This document shows positions 24,266 to 32,409 of a DNA stretch of 64,000 bases, in pieces. The translations under genes and the position numbers were made by a program. A model generated the notes under the pieces. That model was not told the DNA's origin and searched no databases. It was given only the letters and a program-made list of their open reading frames with translations. The stretch lies in assembly GCA_942492635.1 (NCBI GenBank), contig CALOFP010000004.1:496001-560000 (forward strand), given 5' to 3'. Position 1 is the stretch's first letter. Each line of letters begins with the position of its first letter. The stretch is from CALOFP01 sp942492635. GTDB taxonomy: Bacteria > UBP6 > UBA1177 > CALOFP01.

Positions 24266-26176
24266 TTGGCAGAAAATTCTGGAATAAAACGGGGTGTCTT
24301 TGGCTTTCTGAAAAGATCAAAAGCTGACGATGAGATACAGAAGTATGTGGATCTTCTTAAGAAAGATCCTGAAAACGAGAGAGCCTACATTCGGCTCTCT
24401 GAACTGTATGCCCGGAGTGGAGAGGATGAGCTTGCCGTTGAAACCTACGAAAAGGCTGCTCTGCTCTTTGAAAAAAAGGGTTTTCTGAATAAGGCCAAGG
24501 CTGTTTTAAAGCAGGCTCTTGCCATCAACCCCGATCACGGCAAAGTAAATGTTCTTCTTGCCGATCTTGATAAGCAGGACGGGTTGATCAAAGATGCCGT
24601 TCTCAGGTATCAGATTGCCGCAAATTATTATGCGAAATCGGGAAATCGAAGAGCGGCCATCAACATTCTTTACAAGATTGTTGATATATATCCCAATAAC
24701 ATAAATTATCTCCTGAAACTGGCCAACCTTCTAGTTGCCGAACGAGAGAATGATGAGGTGGTCAGGCTTTTGACGCCTCTCTCTGTTAGACTGAAAGGTA
24801 GCGCCAGACTTCAGGAGCGTATTAAGGTGCTCAGGTTGCTTTTTACGTCCTCAGGCGAGGAGTTTGAAATGGGACAGGAGCTTGTTGACTGTTATATCGA
24901 CGGTCAGAATTATCAGGGAGCGCTATCGATTCTTCATAAGCTTGTCATAAGTCGTCCTGAATCCCTTCCTCTTCTAGAGAAGTTGTCTCTAGTTTTTGAA
25001 AAACTAGATGAAACTGAGAAGCTCATATCCACCCTGAAGCAGATCGCGGTTATTTACAATGCGCAGAAAGACCTTGAGTCTTCCAATCGGATATACAGGC
25101 GTGTTCTTGAGCTTGATAGTTCCGATACCGAGGCCCTGCTTGCTTTGAACAGAGAGTCCAAGTTGAGGGATATGATCTCCAGTAAGATCGATCTCTCACA
25201 GGAAGATCTTGCTGAAGATGAGATAACCATTGACCTCGAGCTCGATGAAATTGATGAGGCTTCAGCCGAGGTTGAGACTCAGGATTATAATGCATCTTCC
25301 ATAATAAAAGAGGCCTTGGTCTATAAAAGTTACAGGCTCTATGATAAGGCTTTTGATAAGTTGAAGTCATTTCCATACTGGCAAAAGGATTACGAAGTAC
25401 TTGATGCTTTGATTGAGGTTTCCATAGAGAGTGGAGATCCGGATTCTGCCAGAAGTTACATGGTTGATCTTTTGAACTTATGTATGGAAAAGAGTGATGT
25501 AGCTCGGGCAAGAACAATGCTTGAAGATGTTTCGGATGTTCTGGAAGGGCATCCAGATCTCAGAAGGTTTCAGGATTTCGCCGGACTGAAAATTACAGCT
25601 CCGACTAGAGTGGAAGACTCCCTTCCTAAAGAACCTCCACAGAGGAGTCTCGAGGAGTTGGAGTTTTTTGTTAGCATAGAAGATTTTTCCAGTGCACTCA
25701 TTCTTCTTCAGGATCTGATGGTTAAATATCCGAATTCTGAGATGCTGAAGGAGTTTAAAGATGTTATTCCTTCAAGAAAAGAGGAGGATCTTTCGGAGAC
25801 GTTGGAGGGCGTAAAGAGCTCGCTTTCTAAAACGCTGCAGGAAGGTGATAAGAGTGCAGAGGATTTTTACAACATGGGAATTGTCCACACATCGATGATG
25901 ATGGTCAATGAGGCAATGGACTACTTTAGGCAGGCATGCGATCTCGAACCCCAGAATCTTAAATATGCGGTTGCCTTATCTGATGCATACAGAGATTCGG
26001 GGTTGTTTGAGAAAAGCCTTGAAGTTGCCGAGGCTGCTCTTCAGTTGGCGGAAGATGGAGGTCAGCGTATTGCACTTTTTGAAAAAATCGCAGAGCTGTA
26101 TCGACATCTCGAAGACACTGCCAGATTCAATGAAACATTACGAAAAATTAAAGAGATGAAGGAAAATGGGAAATAG
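24266..26176 (+). CDS. Tetratricopeptide-repeat protein, cytoplasmic
   Basis: A 636-residue protein beginning with TTG at 24266. It has no signal peptide. TPR-like helix pairs are visible in the N-terminal half (for example ENERAYIRLSELYARSGEDE, INPDHGKVNVLLADLDKQDG) and again near the C-terminus (FYNMGIVHTSMMMVNEAMDY, LEPQNLKYAVALSDAYRDSG). A central acidic stretch (EDLAEDEITIDLELDEIDE) links them. It is probably a scaffold. It shares an operon with an exported cupredoxin-like protein, a membrane sensor and CheY. The function is unknown. Confidence 0.8.
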   Translation: MAENSGIKRGVFGFLKRSKADDEIQKYVDLLKKDPENERAYIRLSELYARSGEDELAVETYEKAALLFEKKGFLNKAKAVLKQALAINPDHGKVNVLLADLDKQDGLIKDAVLRYQIAANYYAKSGNRRAAINILYKIVDIYPNNINYLLKLANLLVAERENDEVVRLLTPLSVRLKGSARLQERIKVLRLLFTSSGEEFEMGQELVDCYIDGQNYQGALSILHKLVISRPESLPLLEKLSLVFEKLDETEKLISTLKQIAVIYNAQKDLESSNRIYRRVLELDSSDTEALLALNRESKLRDMISSKIDLSQEDLAEDEITIDLELDEIDEASAEVETQDYNASSIIKEALVYKSYRLYDKAFDKLKSFPYWQKDYEVLDALIEVSIESGDPDSARSYMVDLLNLCMEKSDVARARTMLEDVSDVLEGHPDLRRFQDFAGLKITAPTRVEDSLPKEPPQRSLEELEFFVSIEDFSSALILLQDLMVKYPNSEMLKEFKDVIPSRKEEDLSETLEGVKSSLSKTLQEGDKSAEDFYNMGIVHTSMMMVNEAMDYFRQACDLEPQNLKYAVALSDAYRDSGLFEKSLEVAEAALQLAEDGGQRIALFEKIAELYRHLEDTARFNETLRKIKEMKENGK

Positions 26177-26909
26177 ATTTATTCTGCTTTTTTTTCTCCT
26201 GGTACCGTTCCTTCTGTCCGCTGGGATTCTTCAGGTTGAAGTCAATAACCTTCCGGTTGAGAAGCTTGATGAAGGCCGACCTAAAGTTGACGGATTCTGG
26301 GTCATAAATGAATTTCCTAAGAAGAAAACGAAGATTTTGAGACCGTTATACATCGCATTCGAAGGTGTTGAACAGGATCGTGGTGGTGTCGAGAAAGTTG
26401 TTCTGGAGGGTTTTTCCTTCAGCAAGAGCCGTTTGGTTCTCCCTTCCAACGGATCTGTTTTGCTTCAGAATAGGGGGCGGATTAAACGGGAGATTGAAAT
26501 CCGGAAAGGGAACGATGTTCGAGATGTTATCTCAATAGCTCCCGGAAAGGATGAAAAGTTCATGTTTCGTACAGCAGGTGTCTACAGGCTAGTGGATAAG
26601 TATGCGCCCTGGAGCAGTGTTGACCTGAAAGTTGTTGATGATATGGCCGTTTTTCCTGTAAGAAACCGTACAAACAGAATCTCGTTGCCGAACATCGCTC
26701 CCGGTACCTACAGACTGATAATTTTTAACGGAGTAGATGAAATATACAGTGAGGACCTCTCCGTAGTGTCGTCCTCAACCGTCAAGCTTGTGAGAACTGT
26801 TGCTGCAGATGGAGTCTTGAGGGACAATTCCAGATCTGTCACCTTCAGTGGAAAGGGGCCTGCCGCGGTAGAGGAGGAGAAGGCTCAAGCTGATAAAAAA
26901 CAAGATTGA
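26166..26909 (+). CDS. Exported hypothetical protein, cupredoxin-like middle
   Basis: A 247-residue protein whose ATG lies inside the end of the TPR gene. A signal peptide (FILLFFLLVPFLLSAG) is followed by a beta-rich domain that reads like a methylamine-utilisation or plastocyanin-like fold (LVLPSNGSVLLQNRG, FMFRTAGVYRLVDKYAPW), without a complete set of copper ligands. A second beta region (LPNIAPGTYRLIIFNG) and a Glu/Lys tail end it. I assign no function. Confidence 0.65.
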   Translation: MGNRFILLFFLLVPFLLSAGILQVEVNNLPVEKLDEGRPKVDGFWVINEFPKKKTKILRPLYIAFEGVEQDRGGVEKVVLEGFSFSKSRLVLPSNGSVLLQNRGRIKREIEIRKGNDVRDVISIAPGKDEKFMFRTAGVYRLVDKYAPWSSVDLKVVDDMAVFPVRNRTNRISLPNIAPGTYRLIIFNGVDEIYSEDLSVVSSSTVKLVRTVAADGVLRDNSRSVTFSGKGPAAVEEEKAQADKKQD

Positions 26910-26922
26910 AATGGAGTAGCAT

Positions 26923-28356
26923 ATGTTCCGAAATCTGGCGCTCAAGGCAAAGGTATTCTTCTTTTTCACCGTTGTTTTCGTGGCGGTCTTTGCAGCATAT
27001 TACAAGGTGTATGAGAAGCTGATTGATTCAGTTAATCAGGAGATATCTCCGGACAACACAGTTAAGTATCTGAAAGAAAAAATTAAGAATTCTCAATTTG
27101 AATTGATATCTAATTCCTACAATATCAGGGCATTCCTGGCGGGACAGGATTTGTCTAAGAAAAAACGTGGGCCCATTGATACGGGAAAGGTTAAAAGTCG
27201 CTTCTCTTATGCAGTTGTAGACGGGTCCGGAAGAGTGGTTGCCGGGAAATGGCGTGAACTCAACTCCTTTAAGGGCATCCCCTCAGTAGATCGGGCAATG
27301 CAAGAGGGGGTGGCATCTGATGGATTCGTGACAATTGGAGAAAAGACTTTTCTGCTCGGTGTAGTTCCCTACAGCTTCAGAGGTGCCGGAGACTCCCCTT
27401 ATGGAGCCGTGGTCAGTCTCAATGGTGTCGTAGATAGTTTTGAGAATGTGGAGGGTCTTCCATACCGCATATACACATCTGAACGAAAGATCTATCAAAA
27501 TGACGACAGTGAATGGCTTGCTCTGGAGAAAGGCGAGAAGTCGAAAGAAGTTATGGATGCTATATCAAGAATCCTTTCAGGAGGAGGTGTCCAGGTTGTA
27601 GACAGGTGGAGTAAGTTGGTTCCGGTTCTAATTATGGGAGAAGGAAACTCTGTTCATAAGCTCACTTTTGTCGCAGCTGTCAGTTATATGCCGGGGTTGA
27701 AGATCTACAACAGACTCCTGATCTATATTTTAGGGATATCTATTTTTGCAGTACTTGTTTCGCTCCTGTTTTCTTTTGTTGTTACTTTTGAGATCGATAA
27801 GATACTGCGAAACATCGCGGCGGATATCTCGAATATGCGAATTGGTGAGAAACTTTTGCTCCGAAAGTACAGCTATGGGGCAGGTACTGTAGTCTCGGCC
27901 ATCAATTATCTGATATCAAAATATGAAAAGCATGGGGCGACTAATCCAAGTATCATGCTTGGAGCGATTCAGGCTGGTGAAAAGGAAGAGCGCTTTGTAG
28001 AAGAGAAGAAGGTTGGGGGTACGCCGAAAGTTGACCTGCCTCCTGTAGCGCAGGCTGTTCACGAGGAGGACGAAGAAGAGGACGAGAAGACTCAGATTGC
28101 AAATTTGCAGGATCTTATGCCTTGTGAAACTGATACACCACGGACGAAGGTTGGCGTTGAGACTCTGTGGGAAGAGTATGTTGAGATAAAACGTCGAAAC
28201 AACCTGTCCGTTGCCGAAGGTGAAAAAAGCTCTTTTTTCGAGAAGCTGGATTCAAATAGAAAGCTTATCACAGAGCGCTACGGATGTCGGGACGTACAGT
28301 TCTCAATTGAAGAAAAGGGGGGGAAACCTGTAGTTAAGGCAAAACCTTTGAGGTGA
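26923..28356 (+). CDS. Membrane sensor protein with MXAN_5187-like C-terminal domain
   Basis: A 477-residue protein with one N-terminal membrane helix, a periplasmic sensor-like region of about 230 residues, a second membrane helix (IYILGISIFAVLVSLLFSFV) and a HAMP-like segment. An acidic linker (EEDEEEDEKT) leads to a C-terminal module with LWEEYVEIKRRNNLS and ERYGCRDVQFSI, which resembles the domain named after Myxococcus MXAN_5187. There is no kinase or methyl-accepting domain. It sits two genes before cheY, so it may report to it. A shorter relative lies at 58156. Confidence 0.7.
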   Translation: MFRNLALKAKVFFFFTVVFVAVFAAYYKVYEKLIDSVNQEISPDNTVKYLKEKIKNSQFELISNSYNIRAFLAGQDLSKKKRGPIDTGKVKSRFSYAVVDGSGRVVAGKWRELNSFKGIPSVDRAMQEGVASDGFVTIGEKTFLLGVVPYSFRGAGDSPYGAVVSLNGVVDSFENVEGLPYRIYTSERKIYQNDDSEWLALEKGEKSKEVMDAISRILSGGGVQVVDRWSKLVPVLIMGEGNSVHKLTFVAAVSYMPGLKIYNRLLIYILGISIFAVLVSLLFSFVVTFEIDKILRNIAADISNMRIGEKLLLRKYSYGAGTVVSAINYLISKYEKHGATNPSIMLGAIQAGEKEERFVEEKKVGGTPKVDLPPVAQAVHEEDEEEDEKTQIANLQDLMPCETDTPRTKVGVETLWEEYVEIKRRNNLSVAEGEKSSFFEKLDSNRKLITERYGCRDVQFSIEEKGGKPVVKAKPLR

Positions 28357-28407
28357 TCTTTTTGCCGGTATGTATGTTAACGCTAACATTCCTAGAGAGG
28401 TTTTTTT

Positions 28408-28656
28408 ATGAGTGGCTCCCTGAATAAGTCTTGCACTCAAAAGAATGAGGACAGCGGCAGAGAAAGAATAACTCTTTCCGATGACTTCTTTGAAAATTTG
28501 CCGAAAGACGACCGCGAAGAGGTTGCTCGAGTCGTAAGAGAGGTGTGCGGCTCCGAGGATGATAGTCCAGGGGAAAGAGGTAGGTGGAGAATCGTGAAAA
28601 TTGCTCTTTTTACGGGAATTCTTCTTCTACTTCTGCTTGCGATGTTGATTTTTTAG
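28408..28656 (+). CDS. Small tail-anchored membrane protein
   Basis: An 82-residue protein with a charged, soluble N-terminal part (ITLSDDFFENLPKDDREEV) and a single hydrophobic helix at the very C-terminus (IALFTGILLLLLLAMLIF). An AGAGAGG site precedes the ATG at 28408. It lies between the membrane sensor and cheY and is probably in the same operon. No family is recognised. Confidence 0.65.
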   Translation: MSGSLNKSCTQKNEDSGRERITLSDDFFENLPKDDREEVARVVREVCGSEDDSPGERGRWRIVKIALFTGILLLLLLAMLIF

Positions 28657-28818
28657 TCGAGGGTTCGATGTTTCTCGTTCCATTGTGGGATAGTATTTAT
28701 GAAATTGCTGAAAGACAAAAAGGCAGCGGCACCCCTTGTAAAAAATGGGGCAATAGATACAATGAGACACGACGATGTTACTTAAATTTGGATTGTTCAA
28801 TAAAAGACGGAGGGAGAA

Positions 28819-29199
28819 ATGGGACTTGATACCTCTATAAGGGTACTGGTTGTTGATGACTTCGCTACAATGCGGAGGATTATAAAGAACCTGCTCAAAC
28901 AACTTGGATTTGAGAAGATTGATGAGGCGGAGGACGGGATGAAGGCTCTGCAGAAACTGAAAGCGGAAGGTTTCGACCTCGTAATTTCCGACTGGAATAT
29001 GCCAAATATGACGGGAATAGAGCTCCTGCAGGCTGTAAGGAATGATCCCTCGTTAAAGGCTCTTCCTTTTCTCATGGTTACAGCTGAAGCCGACAAGGAA
29101 AACGTGCTTCTTGCAATAAAAATGGGAGTCAGCAACTACATAGTCAAACCTTTTACTGCGGATGTTCTGCAGGAAAAACTCACGAAAATATTCGGATAA
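28819..29199 (+). CDS. cheY: CheY-type response regulator
   Basis: A 126-residue stand-alone receiver. The acidic pair is in VVDDFATMRR, the phosphorylated Asp in VISDWNMPNM, the switch Thr in MVTAEADK and the Lys in IVKPFT. The pattern is very close to the chemotaxis CheY. No CheA, CheW or receptor lies in the window, so its kinase is elsewhere. Its stop overlaps the rsmD start. Confidence 0.9.
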   Translation: MGLDTSIRVLVVDDFATMRRIIKNLLKQLGFEKIDEAEDGMKALQKLKAEGFDLVISDWNMPNMTGIELLQAVRNDPSLKALPFLMVTAEADKENVLLAIKMGVSNYIVKPFTADVLQEKLTKIFG

Positions 29200-29753
29200 T
29201 GAAATTAAGGATTACCGGAGGTTCCTGCAGGGGACAGCGAATCAATGTCCCCAGAACCTCTCTCAGGCCGACTGAAGAAAAAGTTCGGGCGTCTCTTTTC
29301 AACACTCTCTTTTCAATGATTTTCTTCGAAGATAAAAGGTTCCTTGATCTTTTTGCCGGATCGGGTGCCGTCGGGATTGAAGCAATGAGCAGGGGGTTTG
29401 GCGAGGTCTCTTTCGCAGACTGTAACCGAAAGGCTATATCAACAGTAAAGGAAAATATTTTATCTATGGGAGAAAGGTTTGCTTCAGACTTTTATGTTCT
29501 TGACAGCTTTGCGGAATCTGCACTGAAGAAACTGAAGGGGCCCTACGATGTTATTTTCATTGACCCTCCATATGTTGAAATTGAGAAAATTCCCACTCTC
29601 GTAAGAAGTTTGATAGAAGAGAATCTTCTTTCTGATTGCGGTGTGATTGTGGTTGAAACGGGAGCTCTTTTTGAATATCAGATTGATGGAATGCGGAGGA
29701 AGGATAAGAAATATGGGAACACATTTCTCACCTTCTACCGAAGAGAGGACTGA
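29199..29753 (+). CDS. rsmD: 16S rRNA (guanine966-N2)-methyltransferase
   Basis: RsmD methylates G966 of 16S rRNA using SAM. The 184-residue protein has ITGGSCRGQRINVP, the motif LRPTEEKVRASLFN, the SAM site DLFAGSGAVGIEAMSRG and the catalytic DPPY. It overlaps both cheY and coaD by one base and forms the common rsmD-coaD pair. Confidence 0.97.
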   Translation: MKLRITGGSCRGQRINVPRTSLRPTEEKVRASLFNTLFSMIFFEDKRFLDLFAGSGAVGIEAMSRGFGEVSFADCNRKAISTVKENILSMGERFASDFYVLDSFAESALKKLKGPYDVIFIDPPYVEIEKIPTLVRSLIEENLLSDCGVIVVETGALFEYQIDGMRRKDKKYGNTFLTFYRRED

Positions 29754-30241
29754 TGGTTGCAGAAAAAAAGGCTATTTACCCAGGTAGCTTTGATCCCATG
29801 ACTTATGGTCATGTAGATATCGCATTAAGAAGTTTGAAAATATTTGACGAGCTTATCATTGCTGTCGGAGGGAACTCAAAAAAGAGATCTCTTTTTGCTC
29901 AGCAGGAAAGGGTTGCCCAGATTCAGGAAATATTCAAGGATGCACCGGAAGTCAAGGTTGTTGCCTTTGATGGTCTTCTCGTGGATCTTGCCAGGGAACT
30001 AAAGGTTTTTACCGTTGTAAGGGGATTGAGAGCTATAAGTGATTTTGAGTTCGAGTTTCAGCTTTCTGCTATGAATCGCAAGCTGGAGCCCAGAATGGAG
30101 CTGTTTTTTATGATGACGGGCGAGAAACATTTTTATGTCTCTTCAAGTGTTGTGAAAGAGATCGCTTCAATGGGAGGTGATGTGTCTGAATTCGTTCCTG
30201 ATATCATCAGAAATTCTATGAAAAGACGTTTTTCGGAATAG
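29753..30241 (+). CDS. coaD: Phosphopantetheine adenylyltransferase
   Basis: CoaD makes dephospho-CoA from 4'-phosphopantetheine and ATP. The 162-residue protein shows YPGSFDPMTYGHVDI with the TxGH nucleotidyltransferase motif, VVRGLRAISDFEFE, and the C-terminal FYVSSSVVKEIASMGGDVS. It starts at ATG 29753, which shares a base with the rsmD stop. Confidence 0.98.
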   Translation: MVAEKKAIYPGSFDPMTYGHVDIALRSLKIFDELIIAVGGNSKKRSLFAQQERVAQIQEIFKDAPEVKVVAFDGLLVDLARELKVFTVVRGLRAISDFEFEFQLSAMNRKLEPRMELFFMMTGEKHFYVSSSVVKEIASMGGDVSEFVPDIIRNSMKRRFSE

Positions 30242-30250
30242 GAGATCGTT

Positions 30251-31111
30251 TTGGATATTCTACAATCTCCTGCAAAGATCAATCTATATCTGAAGGTTCT
30301 GGGAAAGGATGTCGAAACGGGTTACCATGATATCGACAGCATCATGGTTCCTATTTCACTCTACGATAGAATTCTTGTAGAAGCTTCATCGGACTTGGAA
30401 GTGACCACAGATGGGATCGATGAGGTAATTCCCACGGAAAAAAATATAGTTGCGAAAATATTCAGGGAGACCGAGAGATACGTCGGAAGAGAGCTCCCCT
30501 GTCTTCGTATAAAGATTGAGAAAATCATACCGGTAGGTGCCGGTATGGGAGGGGGGAGCAGTAACGGAGCAACCGTTTTGCGCTATCTCAATCGAAAACT
30601 GAATCTGGGTTTAAAGATCGAAGAAATGGTGTTTATTGCGTCCCAAGTTGGAAGTGATATACCCTTTTTTCTATACGGTGGAGGGGGCCATGTTTCCGGT
30701 ATGGGAGATATTGTTAAACCCCTTCAGCTCAAGCCTTTTCAGTGCTCTGTCCTGATTGTAAATCCGGGAATACATGTTGATACAGGTGATGCATATTCCT
30801 CTTTGGGTAAAAATAATTTGACAAAAGGGGTCAAAGCAAATATAAATATCGACCGAATAAATAGTATCGGCTCTTTGAAAGAGTGGGTTGATATAATTGA
30901 GAATGATTTTGAGCTTCCTGTTTTCGGCATGTTTCCTGAAATAGGGGCGCTGAAAAGTGAAATCGAGAGTTTCGGAGCTGCAAAGTCGTTCATGACGGGC
31001 AGCGGCTCGACGGTTGTCGGGCTGTTTGAAGACAATGCTTCCCTTGAAAGGGCTTTGTTGGAACTGTCCGGTAGGTACGCTTTTGTGAGAAAAGTGAATT
31101 TGTTGATATAA
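30251..31111 (+). CDS. ispE: 4-diphosphocytidyl-2-C-methyl-D-erythritol kinase
   Basis: IspE phosphorylates CDP-ME in the MEP pathway to isoprenoids. The GHMP-kinase signatures are PAKINLYLKV and the ATP loop IPVGAGMGGGSSNGA, and the catalytic Asp lies in GSDIPFF. The 286-residue length is normal. The start is TTG at 30251 behind TAGGAGATCG; no other start codon fits the family N-terminus. Confidence 0.97.
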   Translation: MDILQSPAKINLYLKVLGKDVETGYHDIDSIMVPISLYDRILVEASSDLEVTTDGIDEVIPTEKNIVAKIFRETERYVGRELPCLRIKIEKIIPVGAGMGGGSSNGATVLRYLNRKLNLGLKIEEMVFIASQVGSDIPFFLYGGGGHVSGMGDIVKPLQLKPFQCSVLIVNPGIHVDTGDAYSSLGKNNLTKGVKANINIDRINSIGSLKEWVDIIENDFELPVFGMFPEIGALKSEIESFGAAKSFMTGSGSTVVGLFEDNASLERALLELSGRYAFVRKVNLLI

Positions 31112-31114
31112 CAT

Positions 31115-31189
31115 TGGGGCGTCGTCAAGCGGTAAGACACCAGGTTTTGGTCCTGGCATTCGGGGGTTCGAATCCTCCCGCCCCAGCCA
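31115..31189 (+). tRNA. tRNA-Gln (anticodon TTG)
   Basis: The 75-base gene folds into a full cloverleaf: acceptor TGGGGCG/CGCCCCA, D loop CAAGCGGTAAG, anticodon stem CCAGG/CCTGG around TTTTGGT with anticodon TTG, and T arm with GGTTCGAATCC. Discriminator G and an encoded CCA (31187-31189) follow. It lies 3 bases after ispE, before rplY. Confidence 0.97.
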
Positions 31190-31210
31190 TTATTATTTGG
31201 AGGCGGCAAG

Positions 31211-31792
31211 ATGGTTGAAAATAAGCTTGTTGTTGAGAAGAGAGTTCCGGGAAAGAAGACGGTAAAAGCTGTCAGAAATAGCGGATCAATTCCTGTTGAA
31301 ATTTATGGAACATGCCTTGACGAGAATATTTCCGGTTCAGTTGAAAGAAGGGATCTCGTAAAGCTCTTTTCGACGGAGTTCGGAAAAAATATCGTTCTCG
31401 ATCTTGATTGTGAAGGAAAATCTGTGAAAGCGGTTGCTCATAAGCTTCAGATTCATCCGGTTAAGAACTGCATTCAGCATATTGACTTTCTTGCAGTGAG
31501 AGAGGATGAGCAGGTTGTGGTTACAGTTCCTGTGAAGAGAGTCGGAAAGTCAAAGGGTGAGGTTATCGGAGGAAAGGTTTTCCAGGTTATGAAGGAAATC
31601 AAGGTTTCCGCAAAACCGGCCGACATTCCAGCGAATATCGTTGTCGATGTGACCGAGGCCATGATCGGAGACAGAATCAAGCTTTCCGAGCTCAGCTACC
31701 CGGAAGGTGTAAAGCCTGTTTTCAAACAGGATACTCCGGTTATCGTTATCAATAAGGGCCGTGGTATGAAGACGGCAGACCTTCAGGGATAA
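31211..31792 (+). CDS. rplY: 50S ribosomal protein L25/general stress protein CTC
   Basis: The long CTC form of L25 (193 residues), which binds 5S rRNA through its N-terminal domain and adds a beta-rich C-terminal domain. It contains KLQIHPVKNCIQHIDFLAV and VPVKRVGKSKGEVIGGK, typical of the family. ATG 31211 follows TGGAGGCGG. It is adjacent to pth, the usual pairing. Confidence 0.95.
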   Translation: MVENKLVVEKRVPGKKTVKAVRNSGSIPVEIYGTCLDENISGSVERRDLVKLFSTEFGKNIVLDLDCEGKSVKAVAHKLQIHPVKNCIQHIDFLAVREDEQVVVTVPVKRVGKSKGEVIGGKVFQVMKEIKVSAKPADIPANIVVDVTEAMIGDRIKLSELSYPEGVKPVFKQDTPVIVINKGRGMKTADLQG

Positions 31793-31828
31793 TCCGAGTA
31801 GTAGACCTGTTCTGCTCTTTGATTTCCA

Positions 31829-32404
31829 ATGTCGCCGTACCTGTTTGTTGGATTAGGTAATCCCGGCTTCAGATACTGTTCAACAAGACATAATATCGGT
31901 TTTAGGTCTATCGATTGTCTTGCCGGTTCTTACACAACAAGTGGGTTGAAATATTGTCACTCCCTGCTCGGAGAGGTTTCTAAGGAAACCATTTCCGGGA
32001 GGGAGTGTTTTTTTATTAAGCCCGACACCTACATGCATCATGTTGGTAAGAGTGTAAAGCTGGCGAAAGAGTATCTCGCTGTTCCATCCGAATCCGTGTT
32101 TCTTATCTTTGACGATATTGATTTGCCTTTTGGTCGATTGAAGCTTCTCTTCGGTGAAGGCGGATACGAACATGAGGGTGTTTCTTCTGTGGTTCAAGAG
32201 TTGGAATCTGAAAAATTTTACAGGATCTGTGTTGGAGTCGGGAAACCTCTTCATGGTTCGGTTGTGAATTACCTGTTGGAAAAATTTCTTGACGAAGAAC
32301 AGTCTTTTATCCAAAATGAATTCGGTTTTACTTTGGAAAATCTTTTTAAAACAATAATTGAAAAAGGTCCGAATGAAGCCATGAATAATTTTAATTTGAG
32401 GTAG
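31829..32404 (+). CDS. pth: Peptidyl-tRNA hydrolase, divergent active site
   Basis: Pth frees tRNA from prematurely released peptidyl-tRNA. The 191-residue fold is clear: VGLGNPGFRY, TRHNIGF with catalytic His21, KPDTYM, and FDDIDLPFGRLKL with the supporting Asp. Two residues conserved in the family differ: the Asn of YMNxSG is His70 (YMHHVG), and the Asn of GGHNG is Glu116 (GGYEHEG). The Pro-less N-terminal spacing is otherwise normal. It follows rplY by 36 bases. The ribosome-binding site is weak. Confidence 0.88.
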   Translation: MSPYLFVGLGNPGFRYCSTRHNIGFRSIDCLAGSYTTSGLKYCHSLLGEVSKETISGRECFFIKPDTYMHHVGKSVKLAKEYLAVPSESVFLIFDDIDLPFGRLKLLFGEGGYEHEGVSSVVQELESEKFYRICVGVGKPLHGSVVNYLLEKFLDEEQSFIQNEFGFTLENLFKTIIEKGPNEAMNNFNLR

Positions 32405-32409
32405 GTGAA

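Noticed and set aside
28584..28829. An 81-residue frame between the tail-anchored gene and cheY
   Set aside because: It mostly overlaps the tail-anchored gene in another frame, and the part beyond it has no ribosome-binding site or hydrophobic or domain pattern.
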